A stretch of 64,000 nucleotides of DNA from NCBI GenBank assembly GCA_006503475.1, contig RSEH01000037.1:141569-205568 (forward strand), written 5' to 3'. The notes under the pieces were generated by a model. It saw only the letters and a list, made by a program, of their open reading frames with translations. It was not told the DNA's origin and searched no databases. The position numbers and the translations under genes were made by a program. How positions within the stretch are numbered: position 1 is the stretch's first letter; every line of letters starts with the position of its first letter. Of the stretch, positions 28,004-38,759 are shown piece by piece. Source of the DNA: Stentor roeselii. Its lineage: Eukaryota; Ciliophora; Heterotrichea; Heterotrichida; Stentoridae.

Positions 28004-29935
28004 ATGCTTAACTTAACCGAGCTCTGTTACCTAATTTTTGCTCCAATATCATGTATATCAGAATTGATCCTAGTTTACTCTTTTTTCAAGCTGAAGCAAT
28101 TCAAAAACCACCCAGAAATAATAATCTTCTGGCAATGTGTCTCTCAAATAATAATCGACCTTCATTGGTTCACAGGGATAAAATATATCCATGAGGCCCT
28201 GCCTACAAATGCATGTTTATTCTTAGGGTCATTCAGTACTTACTTCTACCTGCTAAGCTGGGACTACAACCTGATCCTATCAATTGAAATCCTTCTAAAA
28301 ATCCTAAACCCTCATCAAGAGTCTTACAAGAAAAGAAACATTTTATATCATTTAACAGCGCATCTAACAAGTTTCGCAGTTTTTATCATTTTAATGACAA
28401 GTGGCACTGACGGAAGGTCAGTGCTTAAAACTTGTTTTATTGAAGCACATTCAATATATGAAATGATTGTTTTTTTCCCAGCCTTGTTTCATTTTCCCCT
28501 CTGTGTAGGGATTATCGGGTATACTTTATATATTTCGCAAGGTACTTATTTTGCTCCTTACTTGAAATATCATATGATCGTTGTTGGAGTCTTTTCGTGT
28601 TCTTGGGTTCCTATCGCTTTTTTACATGGACTTGGGTATAAAGGGTTTGGTTTAGATACACCGGTTTGGAGTATTTATGTAAAGTTCAAATAGCTCGCTG
28701 TTATTCTTGGAGCCATTTCGGGGTTTTCAGTGTTTGTGGCGAGAATGATGCAGAGAGGACTGCTTAAACATGTTGTTTTCGCTTTGTTTCTCTCGAGGTC
28801 GATGGAAGTAAGAGGTGATTAGAAATCTTTGATGATTGATCTCACGGCACCTGATATTGGGGATCGAGAAGAATATCTGGTGTCTTTTTCTCAGCTTTTC
28901 AATACTATGACTGTTAGTGTAAGGAAAATTAAGGGGATTAAAGATATTTTAATGTCTGTTAGACATGTACTTGTGAATTCAAATTGCACTAAAAATCACT
29001 TTTCCTTAGGGAATAATTCAAGAAAATGGACTTTTTCTATTGGAAATCCGAAGAAAAAGGTGAAAATTTTCCAATACAACACCACTCACTTCGAACTAAT
29101 CATGTCATTTTTCAAAGTTCACTACATAGACATAATAAAGTATTAACCACTCAGATCATTCGAGATCCAAAACGATTCCGACCTAAACGAAAGAGTGAAA
29201 GTAAACGGTGGTCGAAGCGGTGCCTTTTTTTACAAAACAGCAGACCAAGAGTTCATAATAAAGACCATCAGCAGGGAAGAGCTTCAAACATTCAGACTGA
29301 TAATCCAAGACTACACAGAAAGAATAACATCAAAAGAAGGCAGCATGTTAACGAAAGTCTTCGGAATCTTTAAAATCAAAATCGAGAAAACTAACACATT
29401 TAGAATCATGTTAATGGAAAACCTTGCAAGTCGACTTTCTAGTCCAATTTACTTTGATCTTAAAGGAAGCAAGTCTGATCGAAGAGTCACTAATGAAACT
29501 TTCTCTGATATTGCTTTAATGTCTAGAAATGTTGTTTATAAAGACTTGGACTTCGCTGATAATATTGGACAGATTACTGTCAGTCATGAAGAACTCGTCA
29601 ATATTGTTAGGAAGTTGAAGGGGGATGCCAAGTTCCTTGAAAAATATTTAATTATGGACTATTCGTTGCTGGTTATGGTTGAAAATGTTAGAAGTCTTAA
29701 AAGCTCTTTGATTGATAAAACTTTTATCGCTTGTCATGGAAAATTTCTTGTTTTTGCAGGGGTTATTGATTTTCTGCAAATTTATAATATTCAGAAGAAA
29801 CTTGAACATCGATATAAGAAGCTGAAAAATCAGGATTCGGTTCAACTTTCTTCGATTGCTCCTGGCCCTTATCGAAAAAGGTTCATCAAGATGATTAAAA
29901 CTGTTTTTCTCAGAGAAGAGTTGAATTTAAATTAA
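28004..29935 (+). CDS. GPCR-PIPK fusion, copy E
   Basis: Four introns: 28679-28693 (gtaaagttcaaatag), 28808-28822 (gtaagaggtgattag), 28919-28933 (gtaaggaaaattaag) and 29140-29154 (gtattaaccactcag), giving 623 residues. The second intron has G rather than A at position 10, the one 15-nt member that breaks the pattern. The receptor has TM segments such as IIIFWQCVSQIIIDLHW and SWDYNLILSIEILLK, with Cys at TM3 (ACLFLGSF) and loop 2 (KTCFIEAH). The kinase half has GGRSGAFFYKTADQEFIIKT, MLMENLASRL, FDLKGSKSDRR, VYKDLDF, IMDYSLLVM, GVIDFLQIYNIQKKLEHR and GPYRKRF. It is the last member of the array; the GAPDH gene follows after 0.5 kb. Confidence 0.93.
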
Positions 29936-31471
<1,536 letters not shown>

Positions 31472-31499
31472 GTAATTAGTGATTCAAAAAGGATTATAA

Positions 31500-32324
31500 A
31501 TGGGAAACAACCTCACAATCCTTAAACTCTTTGCTGAAGTCAAAGTAAGAGCAGGAATGAGAGTTTGTGTCACCGGAGCCTCTTCTGGCATCGGGAAAGA
31601 AATTTCAATTCAATATGCGAAACGAGGGTACTCTTTAGTGCTATCTGGGAGAAAAATGAAAGATTTACTTGAAGTTCAAAACACTTGCTTGTCACTAGGG
31701 TCGAAACAAGTGGAAATAATTCAAGCGGACGTAACACAGAAAAAGGAATGTGAAGGGTTAATAGAAAAAACAGTCAGCTTGTTAGGAGGACTGGATATTC
31801 TTGTTCTTTGTGCAGGAGTCGCTGCTTATCAACTCTTTCAAGAAATTTCAAACATCGACGTGTTTCAAGATGTTCTTCAGACAAATTTTTTTGGGTATCT
31901 TTACTGCACGTTTTACGCACTGAAGTACTTGAAAGAGTCAAAAGGTCAAATATTAGTAATTTCAAGTATATCAGGTGAAATCGGTCTTCCCTTTCGAAGT
32001 GCTTATTGCACTTCTAAATTTGCAGTGACTGGTTTTTTTGAGTCTTTGCGAAGTGAATTGAATCAAGATGAAATCGCGATCACGATAGTTTGTCCTCCAA
32101 GTGTCAGGACAAACTTCAGAAGTAACTCACTTGTGAAACTTGACGGAGAAAAGGATAATGAACATCGCATCAACGTCGAGGACTGTGTCAGGGACATCCT
32201 CTCTGCCGCTGACCGAAGGGCCAGGAAGATTTTTTTCCCATTAAAAGTCTACTTTGCCGCTTATTGTCGCCCTTTCTTCCCCGACTACATCGATCGGAAA
32301 TTAAAAAAAGCTGCGAAGTTATAA
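31500..32324 (+). CDS. Short-chain dehydrogenase/reductase (11beta-HSD/DHRS7-like)
   Basis: A 274-residue classical SDR. The Rossmann motif VCVTGASSGIGKEIS starts near residue 22, after a short N-terminal hydrophobic/basic lead that may tether it to the ER membrane. LCAGVA replaces the usual NNAG. The catalytic residues appear as SSISGE (Ser) and YCTSK (Tyr and Lys). The segment SKFAVTGFFESLRSEL resembles 11beta-hydroxysteroid dehydrogenase and DHRS7-type enzymes. It is an NAD(P)-dependent oxidoreductase of lipid-like or carbonyl substrates; the specific substrate is unknown. It lies 28 nt after GAPDH and 12 nt before the thiolase, all on the same strand. Confidence 0.9.
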   Translation: MGNNLTILKLFAEVKVRAGMRVCVTGASSGIGKEISIQYAKRGYSLVLSGRKMKDLLEVQNTCLSLGSKQVEIIQADVTQKKECEGLIEKTVSLLGGLDILVLCAGVAAYQLFQEISNIDVFQDVLQTNFFGYLYCTFYALKYLKESKGQILVISSISGEIGLPFRSAYCTSKFAVTGFFESLRSELNQDEIAITIVCPPSVRTNFRSNSLVKLDGEKDNEHRINVEDCVRDILSAADRRARKIFFPLKVYFAAYCRPFFPDYIDRKLKKAAKL

Positions 32325-32336
32325 GAATATAAGTAA

Positions 32337-33512
32337 ATGGATAGGATAAGACTCATCAACAATCATTTATCAACTCCTGAAGTTTGTATTGTCGCTGTTG
32401 GAAGAAGTCCGATTCTCAGGTCTTTTGACTTGTTTTCAACGATTGAAGAGTCTGACCTGGCAGCTCAAACTCTTCAAGGCACTTTGAAAAATTTCTTGAT
32501 AAGTCCTTCACATGTGCAAGAATTTTACCTGGGAAAAGTTTTTTCTTCTAATGTAGGTCAGGCCCTTCCTAAGCAGATCTTGGCACTTGCAGGGTTTCCT
32601 GAATCGGCAAGTTCGATGTCGGTCAACAAGTTATGTGCGAGTGGAATGAAAGCGACTGAACTTGCCTATCTTTCAATTCTCTCTGGCCAGGCAGATTGTG
32701 TCGTCGCCGGAGGACTGGAGATAATGTCAAGGCCGCCTTTTCTGCTATCTTTGAGAAATGGAATTGGGAATAAAGTGAAAGACTCTTTTGACTTAGATGG
32801 CTTTCCTGATGCGGTTACTAAAGAAACTCCAATTGTGATCGCTGATAAGTTTTGTAGAGACTTTGGATACTCTAGAGAAGAACTTGATGAATACGCCAGG
32901 TTTAGCATTGAAAAGGCTCATAAGGCGAAAAAAGAAATGAAGTTCACGGAAGTTGTTGAAATTTCACTTCCGAAATCACAGAAGGTGAAAAATGATTATT
33001 TTCGACCTCTTTCCGCTGTTGATAACTCGAAACCAGTTCATAAAAACGGGTTTAACACTCCTGGAAACTCTTGTGGACTTAGTGATGGAGCTTCTTTTTT
33101 AGTACTCTCCAGTCGAAGCAAGGCTATCAGAGAAGGATGGAAAGTCCTTGCTTCGATTCTTTCTTTCTCTGATGCTGAACAACACGCAAGTCTTTTCCCT
33201 TCAACTCCAACATTAGCCACAGAAAAAGCTTTAAAAAAAGCTGGAATTTTGATAAATCAAATCGATTTCATGGAGATCAATGAACCTTTCGCTTGTGTCG
33301 TCCTTCACAATTCAAAAATGCTGAAATTCCCTTTAAATAAAATCAATATTTACGGAGGCGCCATCAGCATGGGTCACCCAGTCGGCAGCTCAGGCTGCCG
33401 AATAATCGGAACTTTAACTTCAATCTTAAAAAAAGAAGGAGGAACCTTCGGAGTCGCTTCAATTTGCAATGCAGGTGGAGGAGGTTCAGCTGTTGTTTTA
33501 AAGCGAGAATAA
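32337..33512 (+). CDS. Acetyl-CoA acetyltransferase-like thiolase
   Basis: A 391-residue thiolase of normal length. The nucleophile Cys is in NKLCASGMKA, the active-site His in GHPVGSSGCR, and the second acid/base Cys in ICNAGGGGSAVVL. The usual NEAFA motif reads NEPFA. The preserved SMGHPVGSSG and ETP/ADK region match cytosolic/mitochondrial acetoacetyl-CoA thiolases, which condense two acetyl-CoA or split acetoacetyl-CoA. No clear mitochondrial presequence or peroxisomal C-terminal tripeptide is evident (it ends LKRE), so a cytosolic location is the simplest reading. It starts 12 nt after the dehydrogenase. Confidence 0.94.
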   Translation: MDRIRLINNHLSTPEVCIVAVGRSPILRSFDLFSTIEESDLAAQTLQGTLKNFLISPSHVQEFYLGKVFSSNVGQALPKQILALAGFPESASSMSVNKLCASGMKATELAYLSILSGQADCVVAGGLEIMSRPPFLLSLRNGIGNKVKDSFDLDGFPDAVTKETPIVIADKFCRDFGYSREELDEYARFSIEKAHKAKKEMKFTEVVEISLPKSQKVKNDYFRPLSAVDNSKPVHKNGFNTPGNSCGLSDGASFLVLSSRSKAIREGWKVLASILSFSDAEQHASLFPSTPTLATEKALKKAGILINQIDFMEINEPFACVVLHNSKMLKFPLNKINIYGGAISMGHPVGSSGCRIIGTLTSILKKEGGTFGVASICNAGGGGSAVVLKRE

Positions 33513-33519
33513 TAATTAA

Positions 33520-34374
33520 ATGTCTGACCTCTTCGAGCAGAACCGAAACAATTTAAAGCGAATTTTCGAAGCACACCAGCTGAGAGGTTCAATATTATTC
33601 ACTGACATTCTGAAAATCTGCACCGCGACGAGGATCTTCCCAAACCTGCTGACTTCTAAAGACCTGCGAAAATTGATCATTCAAGTCACCAGCATTGCCT
33701 CTGGAGATGAACTCTCTGCAAAGCTAGGGTTTGAAGAAATGGAAGGGTTTTTAAAAGCTGTCGCTGAACATTCTTACCCTTCAAGACGAGGAGTGAATGA
33801 ACAGTACCGCATGTTGTTTCTTCATATGAGGAACCCTTGTTACTTAAGGTACAATTTGATACTTGAGACTGAAGAAAAGTCTTTTCGGAAAACTGAGAAT
33901 TCTCGAGTTTCAGTTAAAACTTCGCATGGTGTCTTGTTCAAACCTTTTATTGAAAAAAGTTGCATGTCTTCATCGCCGAATAGAAGTAAAGCCTTTTCAG
34001 CGAAGGTTTCTCAAATAAGCACTTTAGTTTCGCCGAAGGTCTTGAATAACTTTGGAGTTTCATTGAAACTCCCAGAAGATAGCTCAAGGGACTCCAGGGA
34101 TTCAAGTGCACAGCCTTCACCGAAGATGGTAATGACTGAAAGACTTTATGAAAGTTCTGAAACTTTAAAAGCTAGTCTCAGCAGGTCTAAAGAAAACTTG
34201 GATCTTAGAGTTTTTAGTGAAATTCTTCAGACTTTCAAGGAAAAAACACAGGAAATCTTCAAAAGTAATAAAAGTCTTACAGCTGGGGTGAAAAAAGTAG
34301 TAAGTGTCAGGAATAGCCAGATGGAAAAACAAGGAAAAGTCAAACTAGCTTTTAATTTATGGAAAAGGTCTTAG
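33520..34374 (+). CDS. Hypothetical protein, 284 aa
   Basis: I do not recognise this protein. The N-terminal ~110 residues look folded and helical (NNLKRIFEAHQLRGSILFTD, FPNLLTSKDLRKLIIQV, FEEMEGFLKAVAEHS) in a pattern reminiscent of EF-hand-like helical modules without Ca2+-loop residues. The rest is Ser/Lys-rich and likely disordered, ending in a basic segment. It starts 7 nt after the thiolase stop on the same strand, so it is probably real and expressed with it or from a promoter inside it. The stop is TAG. Confidence 0.7.
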   Translation: MSDLFEQNRNNLKRIFEAHQLRGSILFTDILKICTATRIFPNLLTSKDLRKLIIQVTSIASGDELSAKLGFEEMEGFLKAVAEHSYPSRRGVNEQYRMLFLHMRNPCYLRYNLILETEEKSFRKTENSRVSVKTSHGVLFKPFIEKSCMSSSPNRSKAFSAKVSQISTLVSPKVLNNFGVSLKLPEDSSRDSRDSSAQPSPKMVMTERLYESSETLKASLSRSKENLDLRVFSEILQTFKEKTQEIFKSNKSLTAGVKKVVSVRNSQMEKQGKVKLAFNLWKRS

Positions 34375-34446
34375 TGTTAATATCAAGAAATTTTTAAAAT
34401 TGATGGTTTTAAGGTCTCTATTCATAAACTATTCACGGAAATCTCA

Positions 34447-35001
34447 TTAATTAAGTCTTTTCACTGACCTTGTCAAGACTTTCGAGTCTTTATAAAGTCT
34501 CTCAAAAATCTGAGGATCTACTTTCAAGTTTTTTAAGTTCCTACAGCTGACCTGCCCACAATTCTTCATTTTCATTCTAAAATCCGCCGAGTTCTTCGCC
34601 TTTGAATACGCTTTCTGATGTTTCAAGAACTCAGCAACACTCGCAGTTGAACTCTTGACGTTTGTCTTCGGCTTAAAAGTGCATTCTTCAAGTTCTTTAT
34701 GATCCTGTTCGACCTTCAAGAACTTTATTTTATTCTCCGTGATTTGCTTCAAAAAGTTTAGCCTTTCAGGCAGTTCGAAAATTCTTTTTTTTGAAAGTTT
34801 TTTGCCAGTCAGGACTTCTGAGCTGACATCGAAAACTTTTGATTCTTTATGACTGGGACGCTCCAGTTCAAAAGTACAGCTGTTGGTTGAAATGGTTTCG
34901 GAAAGGAACTTTTTGTGACGAGATCTTTGAAAGGCTTCGATTTTTTGCTTTTGGAGGAATTCTGCCATATCAATTTCTTCGAAGGAGTCTGAATAACTCA
35001 T
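34447..35001 (-). CDS. Hypothetical basic protein, 184 aa
   Basis: Unknown family. It is rich in Lys, Glu and Ser, with a DMAEFLQKQKIEAFQRSRHK helical start and an ECTFKPKTN motif of the kind seen in many ciliate and flagellate coiled/cytoskeletal proteins, and an FERLYKDSK segment near the end. A cytoskeleton-associated role is a guess. It is convergent with the preceding gene (72 bp between stops) and is followed by two further small minus-strand genes upstream. Confidence 0.65.
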   Translation of the reverse strand: MSYSDSFEEIDMAEFLQKQKIEAFQRSRHKKFLSETISTNSCTFELERPSHKESKVFDVSSEVLTGKKLSKKRIFELPERLNFLKQITENKIKFLKVEQDHKELEECTFKPKTNVKSSTASVAEFLKHQKAYSKAKNSADFRMKMKNCGQVSCRNLKNLKVDPQIFERLYKDSKVLTRSVKRLN

Positions 35002-35131
35002 TTATTATTAGTATTTTCGAAGAGTGAGTAAGGGATTGGAAAAGGTTTAGGAAGATAATGATTTGGTGGGTTAATGGCTTTGGATTGCTTTCATAATTTA
35101 AATAGGAGTTAGGTGGGTGTTGGTTAGTTTA

Positions 35132-35350
35132 TTAGGTTTTTCTTCGCCCTGTTAGGACTTTGTGAGTCGCGAGGTTCTGCTGGCGGTTTACGTCTTCCAT
35201 GTGATCACGGACTTTACGCATGTGGTCTTTTAACAGTAGAAGTCGTTTCTGGTTGTTGTCACGGTAACGTTTTACTTTTTCTAGCTTTTGTCTTAGTTTC
35301 GTGAATGGTTCCATTTCTCTTTGTTCCCTTGTTAGCCTAGACTCTTCCAT
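35132..35350 (-). CDS. Small hypothetical coiled-coil protein, 72 aa
   Basis: Strongly charged and wholly helical in appearance (MEESRLTREQREMEPFTKLR, then a KLEKVKRYRDNNQKRLLLL heptad-like run). No family recognised. It starts 22 nt after the stop of the upstream small gene on the same strand, and its ATG is in AT-rich context like its neighbours. Accepted as probable because the spacing fits the local packing. Confidence 0.5.
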   Translation of the reverse strand: MEESRLTREQREMEPFTKLRQKLEKVKRYRDNNQKRLLLLKDHMRKVRDHMEDVNRQQNLATHKVLTGRRKT

Positions 35351-35372
35351 AACTTTTATTTAATAAATGCAT

Positions 35373-35909
35373 TTAAGTATACTGCTGAAGTGAACTTATT
35401 TGGTTTAGTTTAAAAAGCTTGTCCGCATAAGTGACAGCCGGTGTTTTGAAAATTATTTTTTCAAGTAAATCTTCTTTCACAATGATTTTTTTTTTCAGTC
35501 TCTCAGCAAGTCCAACTTTGAACAAGCTAAACTTTTCTTGAATATTTGAATTTTTACTAACTTTCTGTCTTTTTGAGTAGCTATTTTTATGATAATCCTT
35601 AAATTTCGAGTAGTTCAATTCTCTTAAAAGAGGAACCCTAGTGACAGTCTTCAAGCTCCGAGAGTTTCTAATTTCAAAAGACTCAGGACTATCCACATTC
35701 CTCTGAGTAATAAATTTCGACACCCTCGGTGAAAACAGTTCTTTAGTCAATTGCTTAAAGTGATTCAAAACAGGGATTCTCGGAGTTACAGACAATTTAT
35801 TCCTTGAACTCATCAAAGGTTCTTTTCCATGACTCGACTTTTGAAAGGCTAGAATATTTTTTTCTCTAATTTTAAAAGGGCTGTTCATTCTTTTTGAATA
35901 GGCTTTCAT
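35373..35909 (-). CDS. Hypothetical basic protein, 178 aa
   Basis: Lys/Arg/Ser-rich with no recognised domain; includes KIREKNILAFQKSSHGKEP and a C-terminal helical segment VGLAERLKKKIIVKEDLLEK. Similar in character (size, basicity, short PRVSKFITQ-like motifs) to the other small unknown proteins at 34447-35001 and 37413-38174. Divergent from the aldo-keto reductase with a 27-bp gap between start codons. Confidence 0.6.
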   Translation of the reverse strand: MKAYSKRMNSPFKIREKNILAFQKSSHGKEPLMSSRNKLSVTPRIPVLNHFKQLTKELFSPRVSKFITQRNVDSPESFEIRNSRSLKTVTRVPLLRELNYSKFKDYHKNSYSKRQKVSKNSNIQEKFSLFKVGLAERLKKKIIVKEDLLEKIIFKTPAVTYADKLFKLNQISSLQQYT

Positions 35910-35936
35910 TATATCCTAGTTCAAAAGGGCTTTATA

Positions 35937-36785
35937 ATGTTGAACGAATTTTACACCTTAGCGAATGGCCTTAATATCCCGAAGATCGGTCTTGGTACTT
36001 ACCAGATGTCAGGAGAAACTTGCAGAGTCGCTGTTCGAGCTGCTCTGCAGCTCGGGTATCGGCATATAGACTCTGCAGTGTACTACTCGAACCACAAAGA
36101 AATCGCTCAAGAAATCTCTTCCTTTGATCGCAGTTCTTTATTCCTCACTTCAAAGATACCGCCTCCACTTCAAGGATATGAAAAGACGATGGAAGCGACA
36201 TTGAGAAGTTTAAGTGAATTAAGAACAGAATATCTTGACTTGATGCTCATTCATTGGCCTGGAGTCGCTGGACTCGCACCGAATGACCCTCAGGTGGTTG
36301 AGACTCGACATGGATCTTGGAGAGCTCTTGAAGATCTGTATCTGCAGGGAAAGCTTAAAGCGATTGGTGTGTCGAACTTTCTTATTAGACATCTGGAAAA
36401 ACTTGAAAAAGTCGCTAGGGTACAACCGATGGTGAATCAGTTCGAGTATCATCCTTGGTGCCATGATGATGACCTAGTCAATTACTGCCATTCAAAAGGG
36501 ATCATCGTCGAAGCCTACAGTTCACTAGCCCGTGCCGAGCCAGCGCTTTGGAACACCCCAAAACTAGAAGAAATCTCTAAAAAAACATGCAAAACGAAAT
36601 CCCAAGTCCTTCTCAGATGGGGACTTCAAAAAGGTTGCATAGTTCTTCCTAAAAGCAACTCTCCAGCCCGAGTCCAAGAAAATGCAGACCTCGCCTTCAC
36701 GCTTTCCCCAAGCGACATGCAAGATCTCAACAATTTCCATTCAAACCGAAGAACCTGCTGGGACCCAACAACAATCCAGGTCTAA
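35937..36785 (+). CDS. Aldo-keto reductase
   Basis: A 282-residue AKR of the prostaglandin-F synthase/YvgN-like class. Motifs: NGLNIPKIGLGTYQM at the start, GYRHIDSAVYYSNHKEI with the catalytic Asp and Tyr, LTSKIPP with the Lys, and LDLMLIHWPG with the His, so the tetrad is complete. AIGVSNF and PMVNQFEYHPW follow, and the NADPH loop reads IVLPKSNSPARVQEN. It reduces aldehydes and ketones with NADPH in the cytosol; the substrate is not inferable. Its start is 27 bp from a divergent unknown gene; a CXC-domain gene follows after 48 nt. Confidence 0.95.
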   Translation: MLNEFYTLANGLNIPKIGLGTYQMSGETCRVAVRAALQLGYRHIDSAVYYSNHKEIAQEISSFDRSSLFLTSKIPPPLQGYEKTMEATLRSLSELRTEYLDLMLIHWPGVAGLAPNDPQVVETRHGSWRALEDLYLQGKLKAIGVSNFLIRHLEKLEKVARVQPMVNQFEYHPWCHDDDLVNYCHSKGIIVEAYSSLARAEPALWNTPKLEEISKKTCKTKSQVLLRWGLQKGCIVLPKSNSPARVQENADLAFTLSPSDMQDLNNFHSNRRTCWDPTTIQV

Positions 36786-36833
36786 TAACTTCATCAAAAT
36801 CACCACAAATTCTCCACTTTTCATATAAATCGA

Positions 36834-37337
36834 ATGGATTTTCCTAAACTTGAAGGCCTTCGTTCAGGAGACGTCTCGCCTTACACACCTTTCACGAAGT
36901 TTTGTCTCAGCACCCTTCCGCCATTGTCGAACTTTACAGCTCGGGCTGAAGAAGCGCAAGTTGAAGAGAAGCCAGAAGAGAAAAAAGGAGAAGAAGAGAA
37001 AGAAAAGCAAGAAATTGAACCTTGTGGATGTTCAAGGACGAAATGTTTGAAACTTTATTGTGAATGTTTCAGGAATAACAGGTTTTGTGATGGGTGTCAC
37101 TGTCGAAATTGCAAAAATAAACCGGAACATGAGGAGATCCGTGACCGTGCAAGGCAGATTACGATTGAGAGGAACCCTGCGGCGTTTAGACAGGATATTT
37201 CTGAGGTTTACAAGGCCTGCCACTGCAAAAGGTCAGGGTGCAAGAAAAAGTACTGTGAATGTTATGAAGCGGGAAAGACTTGCACTGCGAACTGCAAGTG
37301 TGAAGGATGTAAGAACTTACCTGAAGAGACTGAATAA
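36834..37337 (+). CDS. Tesmin/TSO1-like CXC (LIN54-type) DNA-binding protein, short
   Basis: A 167-residue protein with two cysteine-rich CXC repeats, CGCSRTKCLKLYCECF...CHCRNCKN and CHCKRSGCKKKYCECY...CKCEGCKN, joined by a linker containing RNPAAFRQDI. This CXC-linker-CXC arrangement (CRC domain) binds CHR-type promoter elements in LIN54 and plant TSO1/TCX proteins and ties cell-cycle gene control to the DREAM/MuvB complex. Each repeat keeps the Tyr used for minor-groove contact (LYCEC, KYCEC). The protein is little more than the DNA-binding domain plus an acidic N-terminal lead. The stop is TAA. Confidence 0.94.
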   Translation: MDFPKLEGLRSGDVSPYTPFTKFCLSTLPPLSNFTARAEEAQVEEKPEEKKGEEEKEKQEIEPCGCSRTKCLKLYCECFRNNRFCDGCHCRNCKNKPEHEEIRDRARQITIERNPAAFRQDISEVYKACHCKRSGCKKKYCECYEAGKTCTANCKCEGCKNLPEETE

Positions 37338-37412
37338 GGATTATGTAGGGTTTTTGCTTGGTTTTTGGATTAAGGATTGGTTTTGAGCATTTTTATTGTA
37401 AAGATTTTTTGA

Positions 37413-38174
37413 TTAGCTGTATTTTCTTTGGGATAACCTGTTGAATAAGGTACTTGAACTGGTTTTTAATGATTTTGGACTGGTTAAAAAGGTTTCTCTG
37501 AAGAGTCGAGTTAGTTTTCTAGTCTTTTTCTCTCCGAAAACCTGAGAATTTACAAGGTCAGTCGGACTTTTAACCTGACTTCTTTCCATTCTCTGTTTCA
37601 CCCGAAAAGCACTTTTACGTATCCTGTTAATTGACCCAATAAATCTTTCTGGAAAAACCGGATTTTCCTGGTTTTTCATTTCAAACATCTCAGAAATTTC
37701 TTTATCGATTTTTTTCATTTTCATTTCAAGCAACTCGCTTTTATTTTTAGGTCTTGTTTGACTTGTTGTTGCTGAAGGGGTCAGAGAAGACCTGTTTTTA
37801 TCGAATAAAATCGACGTCTGGCGCTTTTTTTTCTCTCCCATGTGAAAGGAGATGAATTTGTACTTCTCCTGAATGAGGTTTACTGCGAAGAATGACGGCA
37901 AGTTCTGATGTTTTTGACGCTCGAGCTTCTCTGAGAATGATCTTTGCATCTGGTATTCTTTCATCGCTTTTGAAGTCTTTGATGACGAGGATAACAAGAT
38001 TTGGCTTAGGTCTTGATAGTTAGGTTTCTGATTTTCAGGTTTTTTTGAGGCTAGTTGTTGTGATTTTAAAACTGCTTCGAGTACTTCGCCGTGTTTTACT
38101 TTGCTGAGACGAACGTTGGAGACTTTTCTATTTTGGGTTTACATATAGTGACTTAAAGAGTCTTTTTTTGACAT
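37413..38174 (-). CDS. Hypothetical basic protein, 248 aa, one 15-nt intron
   Basis: Minus strand from ATG at 38174; intron 38128-38142 (gtaaacccaaaatag) is removed. Unspliced, the frame would stop after 11 codons; spliced, MSKKDSLSHYIKVSNVRLSK runs on into a 248-residue frame. No family recognised. Lys/Ser/Arg-rich with coiled segments (KSELLEMKMKKIDKEISEMF) and motifs NLPSFFAVNLIQEKYKF and ERFIGSINRIRKSAFRVKQR; the last resembles basic cytoskeletal-associated proteins. Its stop is convergent with the CXC gene (75 bp). Confidence 0.7.
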
Positions 38175-38759
38175 TATTGACAATTTTAAGAGTTTTTCAT
38201 TGTTTGGAGATTGGGATGAGGTGATGACTTGAGCTGGTATGGATAGAGAAATAATTGGAAAGGTTAAAATGGTTAAGAATATTTTATTAAGTGAGAGGTT
38301 TTCGATTTAACTTGTTCTGCAGGAGTTTGATTTGAAGATAGTTTAATTATTCAATTAGAGATGGAGCTATTCACTGAGATTAATTAAATTTTTGTTTTTG
38401 TTCTAGCTTATTGATCTTGCACAATATTAAGGTACATGATTAAGTCCCTAAAATCAAATCTTTCCTATACTAAAAGGATCTCATTCACATATGGAAAGAT
38501 CCTTCAGATTTCAATAAAATTATTTATTAACTACCTTATACCAGAAATTCATTTAATTTTAAAAATCATCCATTTTGTAATTGTTCCGATTTTTACCATT
38601 TTCAATCTCCATTCAGCGCAATGGTAAACATTCAACAATCCATATCCTTCATCTCTCTAATCTTCCTTCCTCAACTAATTTCCCCAAAATTCCTTCAAAT
38701 CTCCAAATCTCTATTTCCTATTTTCAAAAATTCTTCATTTTCAAAAGTTCCGAATATGG
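38175..38759. other. Divergent intergenic region, 585 bp
   Basis: Longest gap in the dense part of the window, between an unknown minus-strand gene and the WD40-channel gene. From ~38560 the + strand becomes G-poor and C/T-rich towards the start codon, as seen upstream of GAPDH. No gene or specific element recognised. Confidence 0.5.

Noticed and set aside
15181-29150. Separate short receptor genes and separate PIP kinase genes
   Set aside because: The apparent ends coincide with 15-nt GT...AG inserts at shared positions; after removal all five run through as single frames of 618-623 residues.
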